A stretch of 64,000 nt of DNA from Symbiodinium natans (lineage: Eukaryota; Sar; Dinophyceae; Suessiales; Symbiodiniaceae). The position numbers were made by a program, and so were the translations under genes. The stretch covers positions 290,001 through 354,000 of the forward strand of contig CAJNDS010002373.1 of NCBI GenBank assembly GCA_905221605.1, read 5' to 3'. Each line of letters begins with the position of its first letter. Position 1 is the first letter of the stretch. Below the pieces are notes generated by a model. It saw only the letters and a program-made list of their open reading frames with translations. It did no database searches and was not told the origin of the DNA. Below are positions 36,001 through 46,705 of the stretch, piece by piece.

Positions 36001-38539
36001 GTTGTCTTGGGCTCAGGTTGAATTGAAGGAATGCAGGGCTTCAGGCATCTACTCTGGAAGACATCTGGCAGGCCAGTTTCCGAGCCCTCACACATCATGC
36101 GAGCACAGGCTGCTGAGCCACATTACAAGCTCGTTGTCTCCGAACGTCTCCATGAGTGGAATGGCTTTCTGGGCCACCTCAGGTGCACATCTGCACGCAT
36201 CGCGACATCGTGCCTCTGCAGTCAACCCTGGCCGCCTTTGAGCCCTACTCAATTCACTCAACAGTTCAAGCCCTGAAGAATTCAACTACTACATGCTTCC
36301 TTTCGGTGTCGCAGAGTCTAGGGATCTAACAAATAGGATGCAAGGATGGTGCCCGGCATGGGCTTCGTCACCTACGTCTGACTTTTTATGCCGCGAGAAC
36401 AGTGAATGAGAGTTCGAATTTAATGCGTGAGCTGGGACACAATACTATTATTATGGAGGGGCCATGGACTGGCTGTAATACGTGCTCTCTTTTAGTTCGT
36501 TCCTTTCATTGCTCTCTTTTCTCTCTTTCTTACACAACTTTCCTAATCATAAAAAACCATGTGAATGCAACATGTGAATGAAGATAGAAAAAACTACTAA
36601 AAGGAAGGACAAAGTGTATTTACGGGGCTATTATTGTTCTCTTCTTGTAAGCCCCGTTAAATAATATTAATAGAGTGAAGTGAACACGGGGTAGATGAGG
36701 AGAACAAAGAGAACGCAATGCGCGCCCGTGATGAACGAAACTGCCCTTTTGACCGTATCTTTCTATCACGAGGTAAAAATTGGAATCATAAAGGCTTAGG
36801 AATTTATTACTTATTATCTGGATTCATCTTTGGAATCTCCGGAACATTAATATCAGTCTTTATAAGAATAGAACTATATTCAGCAGGAAATAGAATTACA
36901 TCTCCAGAAAACCAGAACTTCTATAATATAAGCATTACTGGTGCCCGGCATGGGCTTCGTCACTTACGTCTGACTGAAGCCCGTGGGTAAACTCTCTGAG
37001 CCCTGAAGCCCGGCAGGACCCAAGGCCGACAGCGCAGAAGCCGGGACAGAAATTCGACAGATCTCGACATTCCCTGCATCAAAGTCGCAGAATCAAGGGC
37101 GGGACCTTGGGATAGGCAGGCTTAGAGAAGTCCAGAGAGGTCCCCCTCGAAAGCCGATGAAGGAATCCTGGGTCTTGGATATGGTACTCTGATATGGTGA
37201 TGGCCCTTTGATGGCCCTAGAGGTTCTCTTCCGCCACATGGGAGATGGAATGGCACCGAAGCTTTCTTCCAAGGATGCATCCCGTTTGTGTTAGCAGCAA
37301 AGCCCCCTTTTTGCCACCTAAACCCTCTGATCCGCTAAGCCGGGCAGTACGGACAGACCGACTATCAACACTCGTGGTTAAGACACGAACCCCCCTCTCC
37401 CAGATGCAAAGCCCTGCATCCTACAAGAGCTAAAGTCGATCCATGCTGCCAACATCCGCTGCTCGCAGCGTGGCGAACGCCCAGACTATGCCTAGGCGCA
37501 CTCGGGAGCTGGAACACCTCTTGCAGCACACGACACGCCGGGTGCACGTAAGAGGCTGCATGGCTGAACCGCTATCTGCACCTACCGCTAGCACACCCCA
37601 CATCTGCACATGATAAGCCCTAAGGTCTGTAAGTAAACTAGAGCACCCCAACAACAAAACGTGGCCAAGGAGCTCGAGAGCTCGTTGGCTTTGAAGAACG
37701 CAGCCGTTCGCATAGTCTGGGTGATGATCCTAGGATATGTGAGGATAGCACAACCTTTCAGGCATGGGGAACGCCACTTTGGAAACGGTTGCAGGGGAAT
37801 TGTCAGATGTGCTGATGTGATGATGTGATGCCTTCGAGTCGCGTGCGGTTCAAGCCCTGATCGTAGTGCTCCAGCTTCCTGAGCCCATCACGATGCTCCG
37901 GCACCATGCAGGCAAGGGCTTCCAACACACATCGTGCCACAAACTAGCATCCAGCATAGTTTAGAATTTGGGGTGTAATCAAGCGTAGGACCTTCTGGAA
38001 ACAGGTGATTTGTAGCAGGTGTCCCCGCGGTCCGATGGATGCCTTTGAGGGCCGCTGTCTTGTAGCAGACTTCCACATGCGGGATCACGCATCCAGCAAT
38101 GTCCAGTAGAAGGGTATGTCTCGGCAAAGTTCGGACATCGAACCAAAAGGTGGAGGTAAGACGTAGACGTAAACGTGACAGCCCTGGAGCCCTGCACAGA
38201 CCCATCCAACCCTATGGGCCTATGGGCTATGAGGTTCAAGTGGTCAAGGTAAGGAGGAATACGCTGAGCTACCTCGGTGATTTGGGCATCCCGGAGCGGC
38301 GCTCGTTTTGGGTCCAGATCGCGCTCTCCCTTAATTCCGTGGTCAAAATCGCTCCCGCCAAGGTGCCCGTGCACTTTTGAGACTGTGCCTCACTGATGCG
38401 AAAACGTGGCATGGACGCATTGTCCTGCCTCTCGGGCTCGTGACGTGGTCTTGAAGTGGTCTTATACACTTGGAGGTCTACGCCGGCATAAAGTGTGAAC
38501 ATCTTCGCCAAGCGACGCCAGGGCCCACGCCATCATCGC
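30014..38539 (-). CDS. split gene for a 'WAFAT' helical-repeat protein (OPR/HPR-like)
   Basis: At least nine short frames encode variants of L-A-N-x-x-W-A-F-A-T-L-G: 38539-38501 (AMMAWALASLGED), ~37497-37450 (LGIVWAFATLRAA), 35910-35844 (LARGLGILTCSLG), 34448-34413 (LASLTWAVATAS), 33490-33439 (LANTLWSFASMVV), 31675-31640 (VNSAWAFATLRE), 30826-30777 (LANLAWAFATVGQ) and 30049-30014 (TKVWAFATAGAE), plus a second module VAQxxIP...(D/N)xL at 38272-38228 and 36177-36127. Each is flanked by AG and a GT or GC donor. Tandem helical repeats with this W-A-F/L-A core occur in OPR and HPR proteins, often with a RAP domain, that bind organellar RNA in algae and apicomplexans. The family and RNA role are inference; no RAP domain or start was found. 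Other exons must lie between those listed. Four WAFAT exons are 36 or 39 bases, phase 0 at both ends. Confidence 0.6.
34780..35065. repeat. degenerate GCAAGC-rich minisatellite
   Basis: Imperfect copies of CGCGCAAGCAA and AACTCGCGTAAGCAA spaced roughly 30-70 bases apart (34880-34905, 34925-34945, 34973-34990, 35000-35015). Lies in an intron of the repeat-protein gene. Confidence 0.5.
36347..36383. repeat. 37-bp direct repeat, left border of the mitochondrial insert
   Basis: The 37 bases starting TGGTGCCCGGCATGGGCTTC recur at 36939-36975 with one C/T difference. The two copies exactly bracket the AT-rich mitochondrial block and have the GC content of nuclear sequence. Confidence 0.9.
36392..36445 (+). 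pseudogene. mitochondrial LSU rRNA fragment (domain V), in the NUMT
   Basis: The segment ATTTAATGCGTGAGCTGGG matches the universally conserved 23S rRNA stretch ATTTAAAGTGGTACGCGAGCTGGG next to the peptidyl-transferase centre (E. coli about 2530-2560), with a short internal deletion. It is followed by sequence ending ACAATAC that could be the GAACGTC counterpart. In dinoflagellates and apicomplexans mitochondrial rRNAs are encoded as scattered small fragments, so a short isolated piece is expected. I cannot give the fragment its standard name by eye. Confidence 0.55.
36622..36657. other. hairpin in the mitochondrial insert
   Basis: ACGGGGCT and AGCCCCGT form a perfect 8-bp stem around a 20-base loop. 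Inverted repeats of this kind are common in dinoflagellate mitochondrial spacers. Confidence 0.6.
36718..36938 (+). pseudogene. cox1: cytochrome c oxidase subunit I, N-terminal fragment in nuclear DNA
   Basis: The frame encodes NWNHKGLGIYYLLSG, then FIFGISGTLISVFIRIELYS and ENQNFYNISIT, the first transmembrane helix and following loop of COX1. The conserved NHK, the RxEL after helix I and YN(x)xxT before helix II are visible, and ELYS and ENxN are dinoflagellate-like. The frame is cut where residues HG..MIFF should follow and runs into the 37-base flanking repeat. About 55 COX1 residues remain of roughly 500. The upstream MRARDERNCPFDR part has no clear COX1 match; dinoflagellate mitochondrial genes often lack ATG starts, so the true 5' border is unclear. 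Not expressed as an oxidase from here. Confidence 0.85.
36939..36975. repeat. 37-bp direct repeat, right border of the mitochondrial insert
   Basis: Second copy of the repeat at 36347-36383, with a single substitution (CACTTACG for CACCTACG). It directly follows the broken cox1 frame, so the last residues of that open frame come from this repeat and not from cox1. Confidence 0.9.
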
Positions 38540-38599
38540 CTCGCGATGGATTGACAAGGTTTTCAAGTTTCTTTGCTTGGAAAGTAAGGATTTGGGACG

Positions 38600-40940
38600 C
38601 TGGGCCTGCAAGGTGCAAATAGTATCAAGCTCTGTGAATTTTCTGTGCTGGGAAGGAGAGGAGTGCTCGGTTTTGGGGGGCGTATTTTGGGCGTTGGTGG
38701 ACTCAGACTATTGAGGCTTACAGCTAACACAGCCCGAAACGCGGAACTGGTCAGCTAGCTTCAATGAGAACGGGCTACGGATGCCCCAAATCTTAAGATT
38801 GCATTTTGGGCCGGAGGCTCGCAAATCCGTGTCTTCCCACTTCCCAACCCCTCTTTCTTCTTTATCTTGCGAGCTTCTCACTGTCTATTACTACCCTCCC
38901 TCTTTCTTCCCCTCCTTCTACTGGGCATGGCGCAGGGCCGAAGACCCCCTCGGTCTGCAGCCTGCTGCGTCTCTCGAGCGGGGCCGGTGTTGTGTAGGTG
39001 GCTTGGCCAGGTGTTGCCATCAGGCTGCTGGATGCTATGCAGAGTGTAGCTTGCTGATCGCTGCACCGAGGCTGTCCCAATACACCGCACTTGGACTCCC
39101 GAGGGCCGTCTCTGCGGCTTGGTCTGTTCAACTGTTTGTTCTCGCGGTGTCAGCGCGTTGGCTGAATGGGTTGGGTCTGCCTGTTGGCCGGGTTCGATGC
39201 GGCGGTTGTTTGCCCTGGCTTCCCCGGATCTCTCACTTCATCCGGATTTGCATCACTGCCCACGTTCTTTCACAGTACTGACTCGCTTTTTCGGGCAGGA
39301 CTGTCGGAGTTTGGCATCCTCTGGCATGCGCTCGGAGATTCTCCAAAGGTCCTGCTTCTGGGTTGTTTGTTCCCCCTCTCCTCGCTCTTTTGCTCCCTCT
39401 CTCCCTCCTTCCCTATTGTGCAGATCTCGACAGCGATGTCAACGCTTTATGTCTCCGCTAAGGTCCTGAGGGCCTGCACGCTGAATCTTCAAGCACTTTA
39501 TCCGATAGCAGTCCGATAACATTTGGGTATTCGTGGCTCAGGAACCCTTAACCCGAAGCCCCGTCCAATAAGCCTAAACCCAAAGGTGCAAGCCATGTGC
39601 AAGCGCCAAAGGGGTTTGGCTTGCCCTGGCTTGGCGGCATGGCGAAAGAGCGGTGCAAGTCAAGCGGCCAGGCCACGCTGCGGGTGCAGCTCCTTCGTGC
39701 TTGGAGTTAAATTATGGCACGAGGAAGTTGCAGTTTGAGTAGCTCCTGGTTCAGAGCTATGTTAGATTTTGGGTCATGAACATGTGCTGTCGAAGCTTGG
39801 GACTGGCCATGCGCATGCCACAAGACGGTGGCAACGGGTTCGCTTGCAAGGTGAGGCTTCCCATCAGCGGTCGCTGAAGACACTGGCAAGGACATGCCTT
39901 TCGTCATTCCGGGTATGTGTGTTGTATGAAGAGGTACCCCTGTGTCTCAAGTTTGAGCGATGAACCATGTGTGCCAAATGCTTCATGCCTCGACAGCTGG
40001 CTCTCTTTCAGTGTATTGCTTTGGTGCGACGGACACTGCAGCACAAGCTTCAGAGAGCCGAGGCTTGTCAAGCAAACATGCACCAATCGAGAATTCTTCG
40101 TCGGAACACAATGAACACGTCCAGCTGAAATTCCTGTGTGCCCCCTGAACACTCAGAGTTAGAGAGCACGCGGAACAAGTATATTACAATCGAACCTGTA
40201 GGGTATCTTACTGGTGTCTGCAGCACACATAACCCCCATGTTGCAGAGTCGAAGATTGACTTGCAACACGCCCGCTGCGCCTGCGCTCGCTGCGTTGCAT
40301 GGTCCCCCAAGCACGACAGCAACGGGGCATCCTGCATCCAGCAGCAGCTGCACTAGGATCTTTAAGGCTCAGCGGCTTCCAAGGGTACTTTAAATGGGCC
40401 CTCCACACAGAAAGTCCTCACGCTCACATTACGTGTACCGGTCTTCTCTCATCTTCCTTGTGTGATACAAAAGGCTGGCTATGGCTGAAAGCACATGGTA
40501 CGATTTCACGTGGCACTGCAATGCCGCCACGACGAAAGTAACTACTATGACACCACGATGAAATTCTTCGAGCGTGCAACCTTGACAGTGCCGCAACGGA
40601 GAACGCACATGCATGTCTTATTGATACCGAAAATCATGGCATAAATTGCTGTCTGCGGTGTGATTTGTAGGCAATGCCTGGAGCTGCGCAGTGGCCATTG
40701 ACCTGCAGCTGCAGTCGGCACTGCCGCAGCATAGAAGTCTAAGCCGATAACCCTGCTGGCCGCCCGAATCTTAGCACCGAACCGATCATACCTCCCTGTA
40801 CTGCATACTTTCCTGACACCACAGACAAATCACCGGCACAGTCTGGAGCATTTCCCGCAGTTTTCCTCGAGACCTCAGGGTTTGTTTGAGTCTCGAAGCA
40901 GTAGGCATCAGGGGATTATGCCTCAAAAGGGATTGTTGAA
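38600..40940. other. no clear gene; scattered open frames
   Basis: Plus-strand frames with CT-rich stretches at 38870-38930 and a possible plus-strand exon end near 40148 (ASESRGLSSKHAPIENSSSE). Nothing firm. Confidence 0.35.
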
Positions 40941-40949
40941 CTGCTTCAG

Positions 40950-41146
40950 CCTTCGTGCCGCCTAAATGTCAAGATTTCACGGACAGCGCCTCACAACAAG
41001 AGCAGTTCTCAAGTGGCAGCGGAGCGGCGGAAGAATGTGTAACTAAAGCAGACCGCCTTTCTTCTGTTGCAGCAGCATCCAGGGTTCCAGGAAAGAAGGC
41101 AGGAATCCATCATCCATTTCGATGCTGGGCTGCTAAACATTCATGA
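40950..41146 (+). CDS. terminal exon of a plus-strand gene
   Basis: After CTGCTTCAG the frame reads VPPKCQDFTDSASQQEQFSS, then EECVTKADRLSSVAAASRVP to TGA at 41146. Hydrophilic, Ser/Gln-rich. Product unknown. A possible 3' neighbour on the minus strand stops at 41133, so the two would overlap tail to tail. Confidence 0.45.
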
Positions 41147-41330
41147 CGTGAGCACGTAGAGAACTGGAGCTTTGTGCTGCAAGCTGCTCCGCTTCACCAT
41201 CCCTTGGATCCCCCGACATCATGCAGATGCCATTCCTACGCTGACCTGCCGCACCCTTGAAAGCAGAACGCTGACAGGCGGCCACACCAATCGAGACATC
41301 TGCGCAGCACCAAAGGAAGGCATCGCTTTG
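41133..41330 (-). CDS. possible terminal exon of a minus-strand gene
   Basis: The frame reads MMSGDPRDGEAEQLAAQSSS and stops at 41133, within the end of the plus-strand exon. Composition is plausible but the overlap means one of the two may be false. Confidence 0.3.
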   Translation of the reverse strand, partial: QSDAFLWCCADVSIGVAACQRSAFKGAAGQRRNGICMMSGDPRDGEAEQLAAQSSSSLRAHVMNV

Positions 41331-42944
41331 TGGCACCTCAGCGCATGTGGAGACTTGAAGACTGAGCTTAATATGGTTGGGGCGCGGAGCTTCAACCCTC
41401 ACACTCGGACACCTGGGCGGAGCATAGGCAAAGCTTCCAGCGACTCCTTCCTGAGCTTGGGCTTTAGGGCCTTTAGGGGGTCGTGGATTTTCCCTCCTCG
41501 GAGCCCAAGAGCCCTCAAGAACAGAACAATATGGAAGCCGTCCCAATAAGTTGCAGCTGCCCCTTCCCGTTTACTCAAGCGGCTTTTCCATCAGCTGCTG
41601 CAGGAGTGGCGAGCCACGGTCGCCGAGCTTGACTAGAGCCCAGAGTGCGTAGGAAAGCTCCTGGGAACGGGAAAGGACTTAAGGTTACATTTTTTAGTTT
41701 GTCCGTTTTGGAGTTGTTTTGGGTTCAGGGTTCTTTTACGAAGGGGGCGCAGCAGCCCCCTTCTCCCCGTTTGCAAACAAAGTGCTCGCAGCGCAGCCTC
41801 CAATTGCAAAAACAATGTTCGCATGGCGGGTTTGGAGAGGATGTAGTCATTTTCGTCCGCCTTCTGTTCTTCTCTTTCTGGCCTTATTGTTATTCATGTT
41901 TTGGGTGCTTGTTTATGACCGGCTTCTTTAAATTTGCTTTCTTCTGTCTGGTGTTCGTTCTGTCTTTCGTCTTTTGCTTCTTCCCCCTCCCTCCCCCCCC
42001 TCCCCCCACAAAAAGCACCAAAATGCAAAACAAACGTACCAAAATGATTAGGGGGCTGCACGGGAACAACAGAAAATCCGAGCGCAGGTTCCCGTGCTAT
42101 TGGATGTTGCACCTTGAAGCGAAGAACTGTGCTGAAGATAAAAGGGAAGCGGAGGCAGACCCAGACCCCCGAGTGCAAACCTCAACTCCCCTTAGCCCAA
42201 AGCCCATTGCCTCTGGAGCCGGCGCTGCTGTGCCAAAAAAGCATCTGCTGACAGCCTACCGAGGCTAACCGATTGAAGTTTCCAAGGGATTTTACACCAA
42301 TGTCTCCGTCCTCCAAGGTTTGTGGAAAACAATTGAGTCGGTAGAGGATGGCGGGTGGAGGTCTTCTGTTTCTGTGCTTTGGAATTCTGGTCTAACGTGA
42401 TTCTAAATTCAGTACCCTGCATGTGCAAGCACAGTTTCTGGACCTGCCCAGCTAACTAAAGCTTCATGTCGCTAGGACCACTAGGACACTAGGACTTGCA
42501 GAGCAGACGTGAGACCTCTGCTTGCTTCCTGAGCCCAGTCTCCCGGCTTGCGATAGATTGCGATAGCTGTCCTAAAAGGGAATACCCCAGATCACTGAGC
42601 GATAGCAACCCTCCCCCATGGAATGTCCCAGAGCTTCTTGGATGCGTGGGTTTTTGGGTCTTCACACTCCAGACCCCGCATTTTTTGCCGCTTTGCATCT
42701 TCCAGCTCTGAAGCGGCCTGCAGGAACCGTCGTCGACTTCACGCGACGGCAAGCTTCAGGTGACATCTTCCAGTGGAGCACTGTTAAATGCAAGGCCTTT
42801 TGGCCTCTTGGAAGCCCTCTTTTATACCTTGTCCAAACACAGAACCCACAAGCAGACCCTCGCGCGCAGCTTGCTGGCCTGGTGAAACCGCTCCAGTAGT
42901 TCGGCTGGCGCAGCAGATCTGCAGGACTTGACAAGAGCACGCAC

Positions 42945-43035
42945 CCTGTGACACTTCATAAGCACTGTAAGATCATGTAAGCATCCGAAGGCAAGGACTT
43001 GCGGAGGTTCTTCAGCTTTGCCCAGCTTTGCCATG
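42945..43035 (-). CDS. probable exon, unknown
   Basis: Between CGAAG and CACAGG|GTGCGT the frame reads MAKLGKAEEPPQVLAFGCLH, then DLTVLMKCHR. Intron phase at the end is 0. Confidence 0.4.
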
Positions 43036-43505
43036 CTTCGCCTATAACTTGCCGAGCTCCACGGAAGTGCTTTTTTGGGGGACGCGAACGATGCCAGAGG
43101 TAGCCAGGGCCTTGTGAAGGCAGCGTGCGCGTTGGCTGCCGGGATGAGGGCTGACACCAAGGTCGACGAGTCCAGCTCAACCTCACTCGTTTATATTGGC
43201 TGCTACAGATTCATTCTTCCCAATTATAGACGATTGCTGCTGCGATTACAGTTGCTAGTCCAATTTTTCACTTACTCTGACGCGTGCGCGACGTCAAGCC
43301 ATAATTGGCAGCTTTCCATGGCGGCTTGAACACAAGGAGGCGCCGTTCTGGCTTCAGATTTCCTTGAATCGGTGGTTAATTGCAGCGGGTCGTGCCGCGG
43401 CCTGTCTTTAAGGATGATTTCGCTGCAAACTTCTGGTGACGCTGCCCTGCCTCCACACAATGAGGCTGTGGGGAAGGGGGGGGGCTTAGCTTTGGCTGCA
43501 GAAAG

Positions 43506-43839
43506 CTAAAGCCAAGCACCATGTAGAAGCAGCACGATCTTAGTCTTAATCGGATTTGGCTTCCCCTCAAAGCTGCACACAACATGGCACATTTCACACC
43601 AAGCTGCCCGCACCACTAGTTCGGCAAGCACCTCCACCAAGTCCCGCTGGGCCTTGTTGGATGCAAGTTTGCATTGAACGAATGCCTCAGGGATTGTGGC
43701 ATGGTACCTGGCATCTGCATGGTTGTTGGAGTCCTGGTTCATGGCAAGATCAAACTGCACGAGGGGTGCTGCATGAACACTGTTGCGACTCGAGACATGA
43801 TCGTGCTGTGACAGAAGAAAATCGAGGCAAGATGTCAAA
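43506..43839 (-). CDS. large terminal exon, unknown protein
   Basis: Starts after CAGGCAG and stays open for 111 codons to TAG at 43506. It reads VQFDLAMNQDSNNHADARYH, then VQCKLASNKAQRDLVEVLAE and CEMCHVVCSFEGKPNPIKTK. It is well mixed in residue type and among the most convincing unnamed coding segments. The repeated hydrophobic-charged helix suggests a folded domain; not recognised. Confidence 0.5.
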
Positions 43840-45458
43840 CTGCCTGTGCCCAATATTCAATATCTCGAAGCCCTGAGGCTCACCCGTCATCCCAGTTCCT
43901 GTCCACAAAACTTCTACAGCCCAAGCCTCCGGTTGGTCAGATCTGACACGAGCCAGGGCTGAGCAAGGACTACGCTGGCCTTAAGCTTGTGGCTAGGCTT
44001 CTGATCTACGGTCTGGACACCCTTAATATGGGACATGGGACAAGCCTTTCTATGGACCTATCTTTTTGTTGCCCCCCCAAAGTCAGGGCTTAAGTGGGAC
44101 GGCACCTGGGGAGATCGAGGCAGCGCACTGCGCAGGCGCCGCAAGGCCTGAGCTGCCTCCTTGCCAGAGGCCGACCTCGCAAGCTTGGGCTTTCAGAGGT
44201 GCCCTTTCTGACTCTGGAATCTTAGGGACCCTTTTTGTTGTTGGAGCTGGAGGGAACAATTAGGCGTGTTTACAGGACATGCTCCCTTAAATGTTGAAAA
44301 CCCAGAAGGCCACACCCCAGAAGCCTCTCCCAACAGCCGCATCCAAGCCAACCCTGAGTTGCAGCCGGGCTGCTCGCGGAGGGCACTTGTCACCTTGCAA
44401 GACACCAGAAGCCCGTCCCCGAGCAAGCCCAGCGCAACAAAGCCGCCTATACTCTCAGCCAGCATACAAATCTGGAAGGCCCCAATCTCTGAACTGGACC
44501 CTTGCGAGCCACTGAGCACTAAAACCCTGCCTCGTTGGACCTTTGGGCATGCATGGTCCGCAGTGGCCGCCCCAACAGAGGGACTGCACAGGGAGAGAGC
44601 AGGCATTCAGGAGTTTGAAGGCTCAACTCGAGCATCACACCATTTTCTCCAAGAACGACTGCCTTGGAGCAGTCCACAAAGAATGGATATGAGGAGCATG
44701 CAGAACTTCGAGAAGTATCGAGTAAAGGTTTGGGGAAAGGGGGGGGGGGGGGTAGTCGTTCAATTTTGAGTTTCACGGAAGGCTCACTGTGCTGAGCCCT
44801 GAACGCTGCCGATCTTTACTGGCCTCCCCTCGCCGCCCATATTGCCAAAGCTGAAGCAGAAAGCGCAGCCTCGCAGAGAAAAGCACGGCAACCACATCTG
44901 CTGGGCTCGGGGATGCTCAGCGGCTGGGAGTTGTTTCTTGGTTTTTTATTTTCAATAACGTTTGGGTTTTGAGGGCTTGCGGCTGAAAACTCCAAGCTAG
45001 ATCAGACGTTTGTCCTCCTCTTCCAAGAAGTGCAGACTTTCGTCTTACGGAGTCTTTCCCCAAACATAACGGCGACCATGCAGTGCAAGATCGCGGGTGC
45101 CCGGACCTTCTGCTGTGCCGATGTTGAGCTGGCAGATGCGGAGGCCACCCCGACCCAGCCTTCACAGCAGCTTGGAAGGAAAGGCCCCCTCTAGGGGGGA
45201 TTTTCAAAATATTCAGGAGTGCTTTTACGGCTCAGGGGTTTAGGATTGAGGAGGTATGGCATGGCATGGTATTGCTTTGAGGCGTCTCTCTGATGAGATT
45301 TTCTCAGAATGTCGCTGTAAGACTCTGCCCTGACGCCTCCCCTGTGTGACGTCGGCGGCGCCACAGCAAAGGCCATGGCAAAGCACGGCACATGGGGTTG
45401 GGGAAAACCGGAACTGCGTCCCCAACCTCGAGTCTTCGGGCGTTCTGGCCTGGGTAAC

Positions 45459-45666
45459 CTGCACATGCCTGAAAATGTCGTACGAACCAGTTTTAGTGAC
45501 AAAGGGACATAGGGTGTAGAGGCCTACAGGAGCCTCAGGCATAGGGCCACCATGAATATGCCCCAACAGGGCCAAGTGCCTTTTCACTGCCTTTCCAAGG
45601 ACATGACATGTTTTGATCCATCTTCTCCACGTCCCTCTCCGACACAGCCCTTGGTTGTTGCGTCTC
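45459..45666 (-). CDS. probable exon, frame ambiguous
   Basis: Flanked by CCCTGCAG|GAG and CATGTGCAG|GTTACC. One frame is open throughout (GKAVKRHLALLGHIHGGPMP, then LYTLCPFVTKTGSYDIF). Another is open for 43 codons and also protein-like (SERDVEKMDQNMSCPWKGSE). The good splice sites support an exon; the frame cannot be chosen without transcripts. Confidence 0.4.
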
Positions 45667-46229
45667 CTGCAGGGCCTCTTAAGTGTTCCAGCTGCCACTA
45701 CTCCCATGCTAGATTCGAGTGCTGGAGGTTAGCCCCTGCCTCTTTTGGCGGAAAAAGCGGATGGCGCTGGCTTGTGATGTCCGTAGCGCTTCTCACTCCT
45801 CTGTCTTTTCGGACTCCAGGTGCTTCTCATACGCCGCCTTCCGCGAGAGGGAAGCAGCTCCAAATTACAAAGGGACTGGAAAGGAAGTAATGAAGAAGGG
45901 CCTCTGCACAGCAAGCAGCTCAGGGCATTTCTTCTGCCAGAAAATCATCAACCAGCCTTGTCCATGAGGGCACTTGTGTCGCCGGTGTAACTCACCTTGA
46001 TCAACCAGCCGTCCTGGCTTGGACACATGCTCACGCCTGTTGGGCAAGATGCCCAGCAGCACTAGATAACCAAAGAAGAAACCACTCACAGCAGATCAGG
46101 AAGGCGCCTGCCATTGGAAAACTGACACGGTAGCACAGCGACGGGCAAGAACGTTCTCCTTCAAGCCTAGAACGATCTTAAAGCAGGCCATGCCAACGCC
46201 ACAACAGTAAAGCGGTAGAGGGACAATTT

Positions 46230-46357
46230 GGGATGTCCCCCCTTATACTAACGGCTCTCAATAGGGAAAATAATAGGGGTACTTTAATCCGTATTAAGGA
46301 ATATGGGGGGGTACTATAATCCCTATTAAGGACTGTTAGTATCAGGGAGAACATCCC
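46230..46357. mobile_element. 128-bp MITE-like element with 23-bp terminal inverted repeats
   Basis: The left end (46230-46252, GGGATGTCCCCCCTTATACTA...) and the right end (46335-46357) are inverted copies matching at 20 of 23 positions. Inside are two direct 25-base copies of GGGGTACTTTAATCCGTATT... with two differences. Noncoding and AT-richer than its surroundings. No clear target-site duplication. Confidence 0.6.
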
Positions 46358-46529
46358 GAGGGGCAGCCTTCAACAGTTTGAAGCGCCTCCTCGGGAGAGC
46401 TGTTCACAAGCGCAGGCTCATCGTTGAGCTTCTCATTGACTGCCGTGATCTCACCTCTCTACCCCCCAGCAGCCACTGCTATACACACTACGTATATATC
46501 ACATATACATACGTATATAGAAACCGAAT

Positions 46530-46555
46530 ATATATATATATATATACACACACAC
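46530..46555. repeat. TA/CA microsatellite
   Basis: A run of TATATATATATATATATA passing into CACACACACA. Confidence 0.85.
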
Positions 46556-46705
46556 AATTTTCTACACCGACAGTACCCGCAGGGTGGAGAACTGGGGGTG
46601 GGTCCTTCAAAACGCAAGACTTGATACTCGAGCTTCAGGATTTTCAGGTCACTCTGGATTTTTGAATCTTGAACCTGGGATCAATCTATGTGAGAAAGTG
46701 AAATT

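Larger units (their letters stand above)
36384..36938 (+). other. nuclear insertion of mitochondrial DNA (NUMT)
   Basis: An AT-rich block of about 555 bases stands out against the GC-rich surroundings and is bounded by two 37-base direct repeats. It carries the 5' part of mitochondrial cox1 (from about 36718), a piece matching domain V of the mitochondrial large-subunit rRNA (about 36392-36445) and a perfect 8-bp stem (36622-36629 with 36650-36657, 20-base loop). Fragmented rRNA, partial cox1 and hairpins in one short piece are typical of dinoflagellate mitochondrial DNA. It lies in an intron of the repeat-protein gene on the other strand. Confidence 0.85.

Noticed and set aside
39160-39200. 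A-box-like TGGCTGAATGGG followed by GGTTCGATGCG
   Set aside because: Only about 32 bases separate the boxes and no cloverleaf stems form.
41645-42268. 207-codon plus-strand frame rich in Phe, Leu and Pro
   Set aside because: Arises from T- and C-rich tracts around 41870-42010; composition is not that of a real membrane protein.
46240-46252. TACTAAC sequence as an intron branch point
   Set aside because: It is part of the inverted end of the MITE-like element and no intron borders match.
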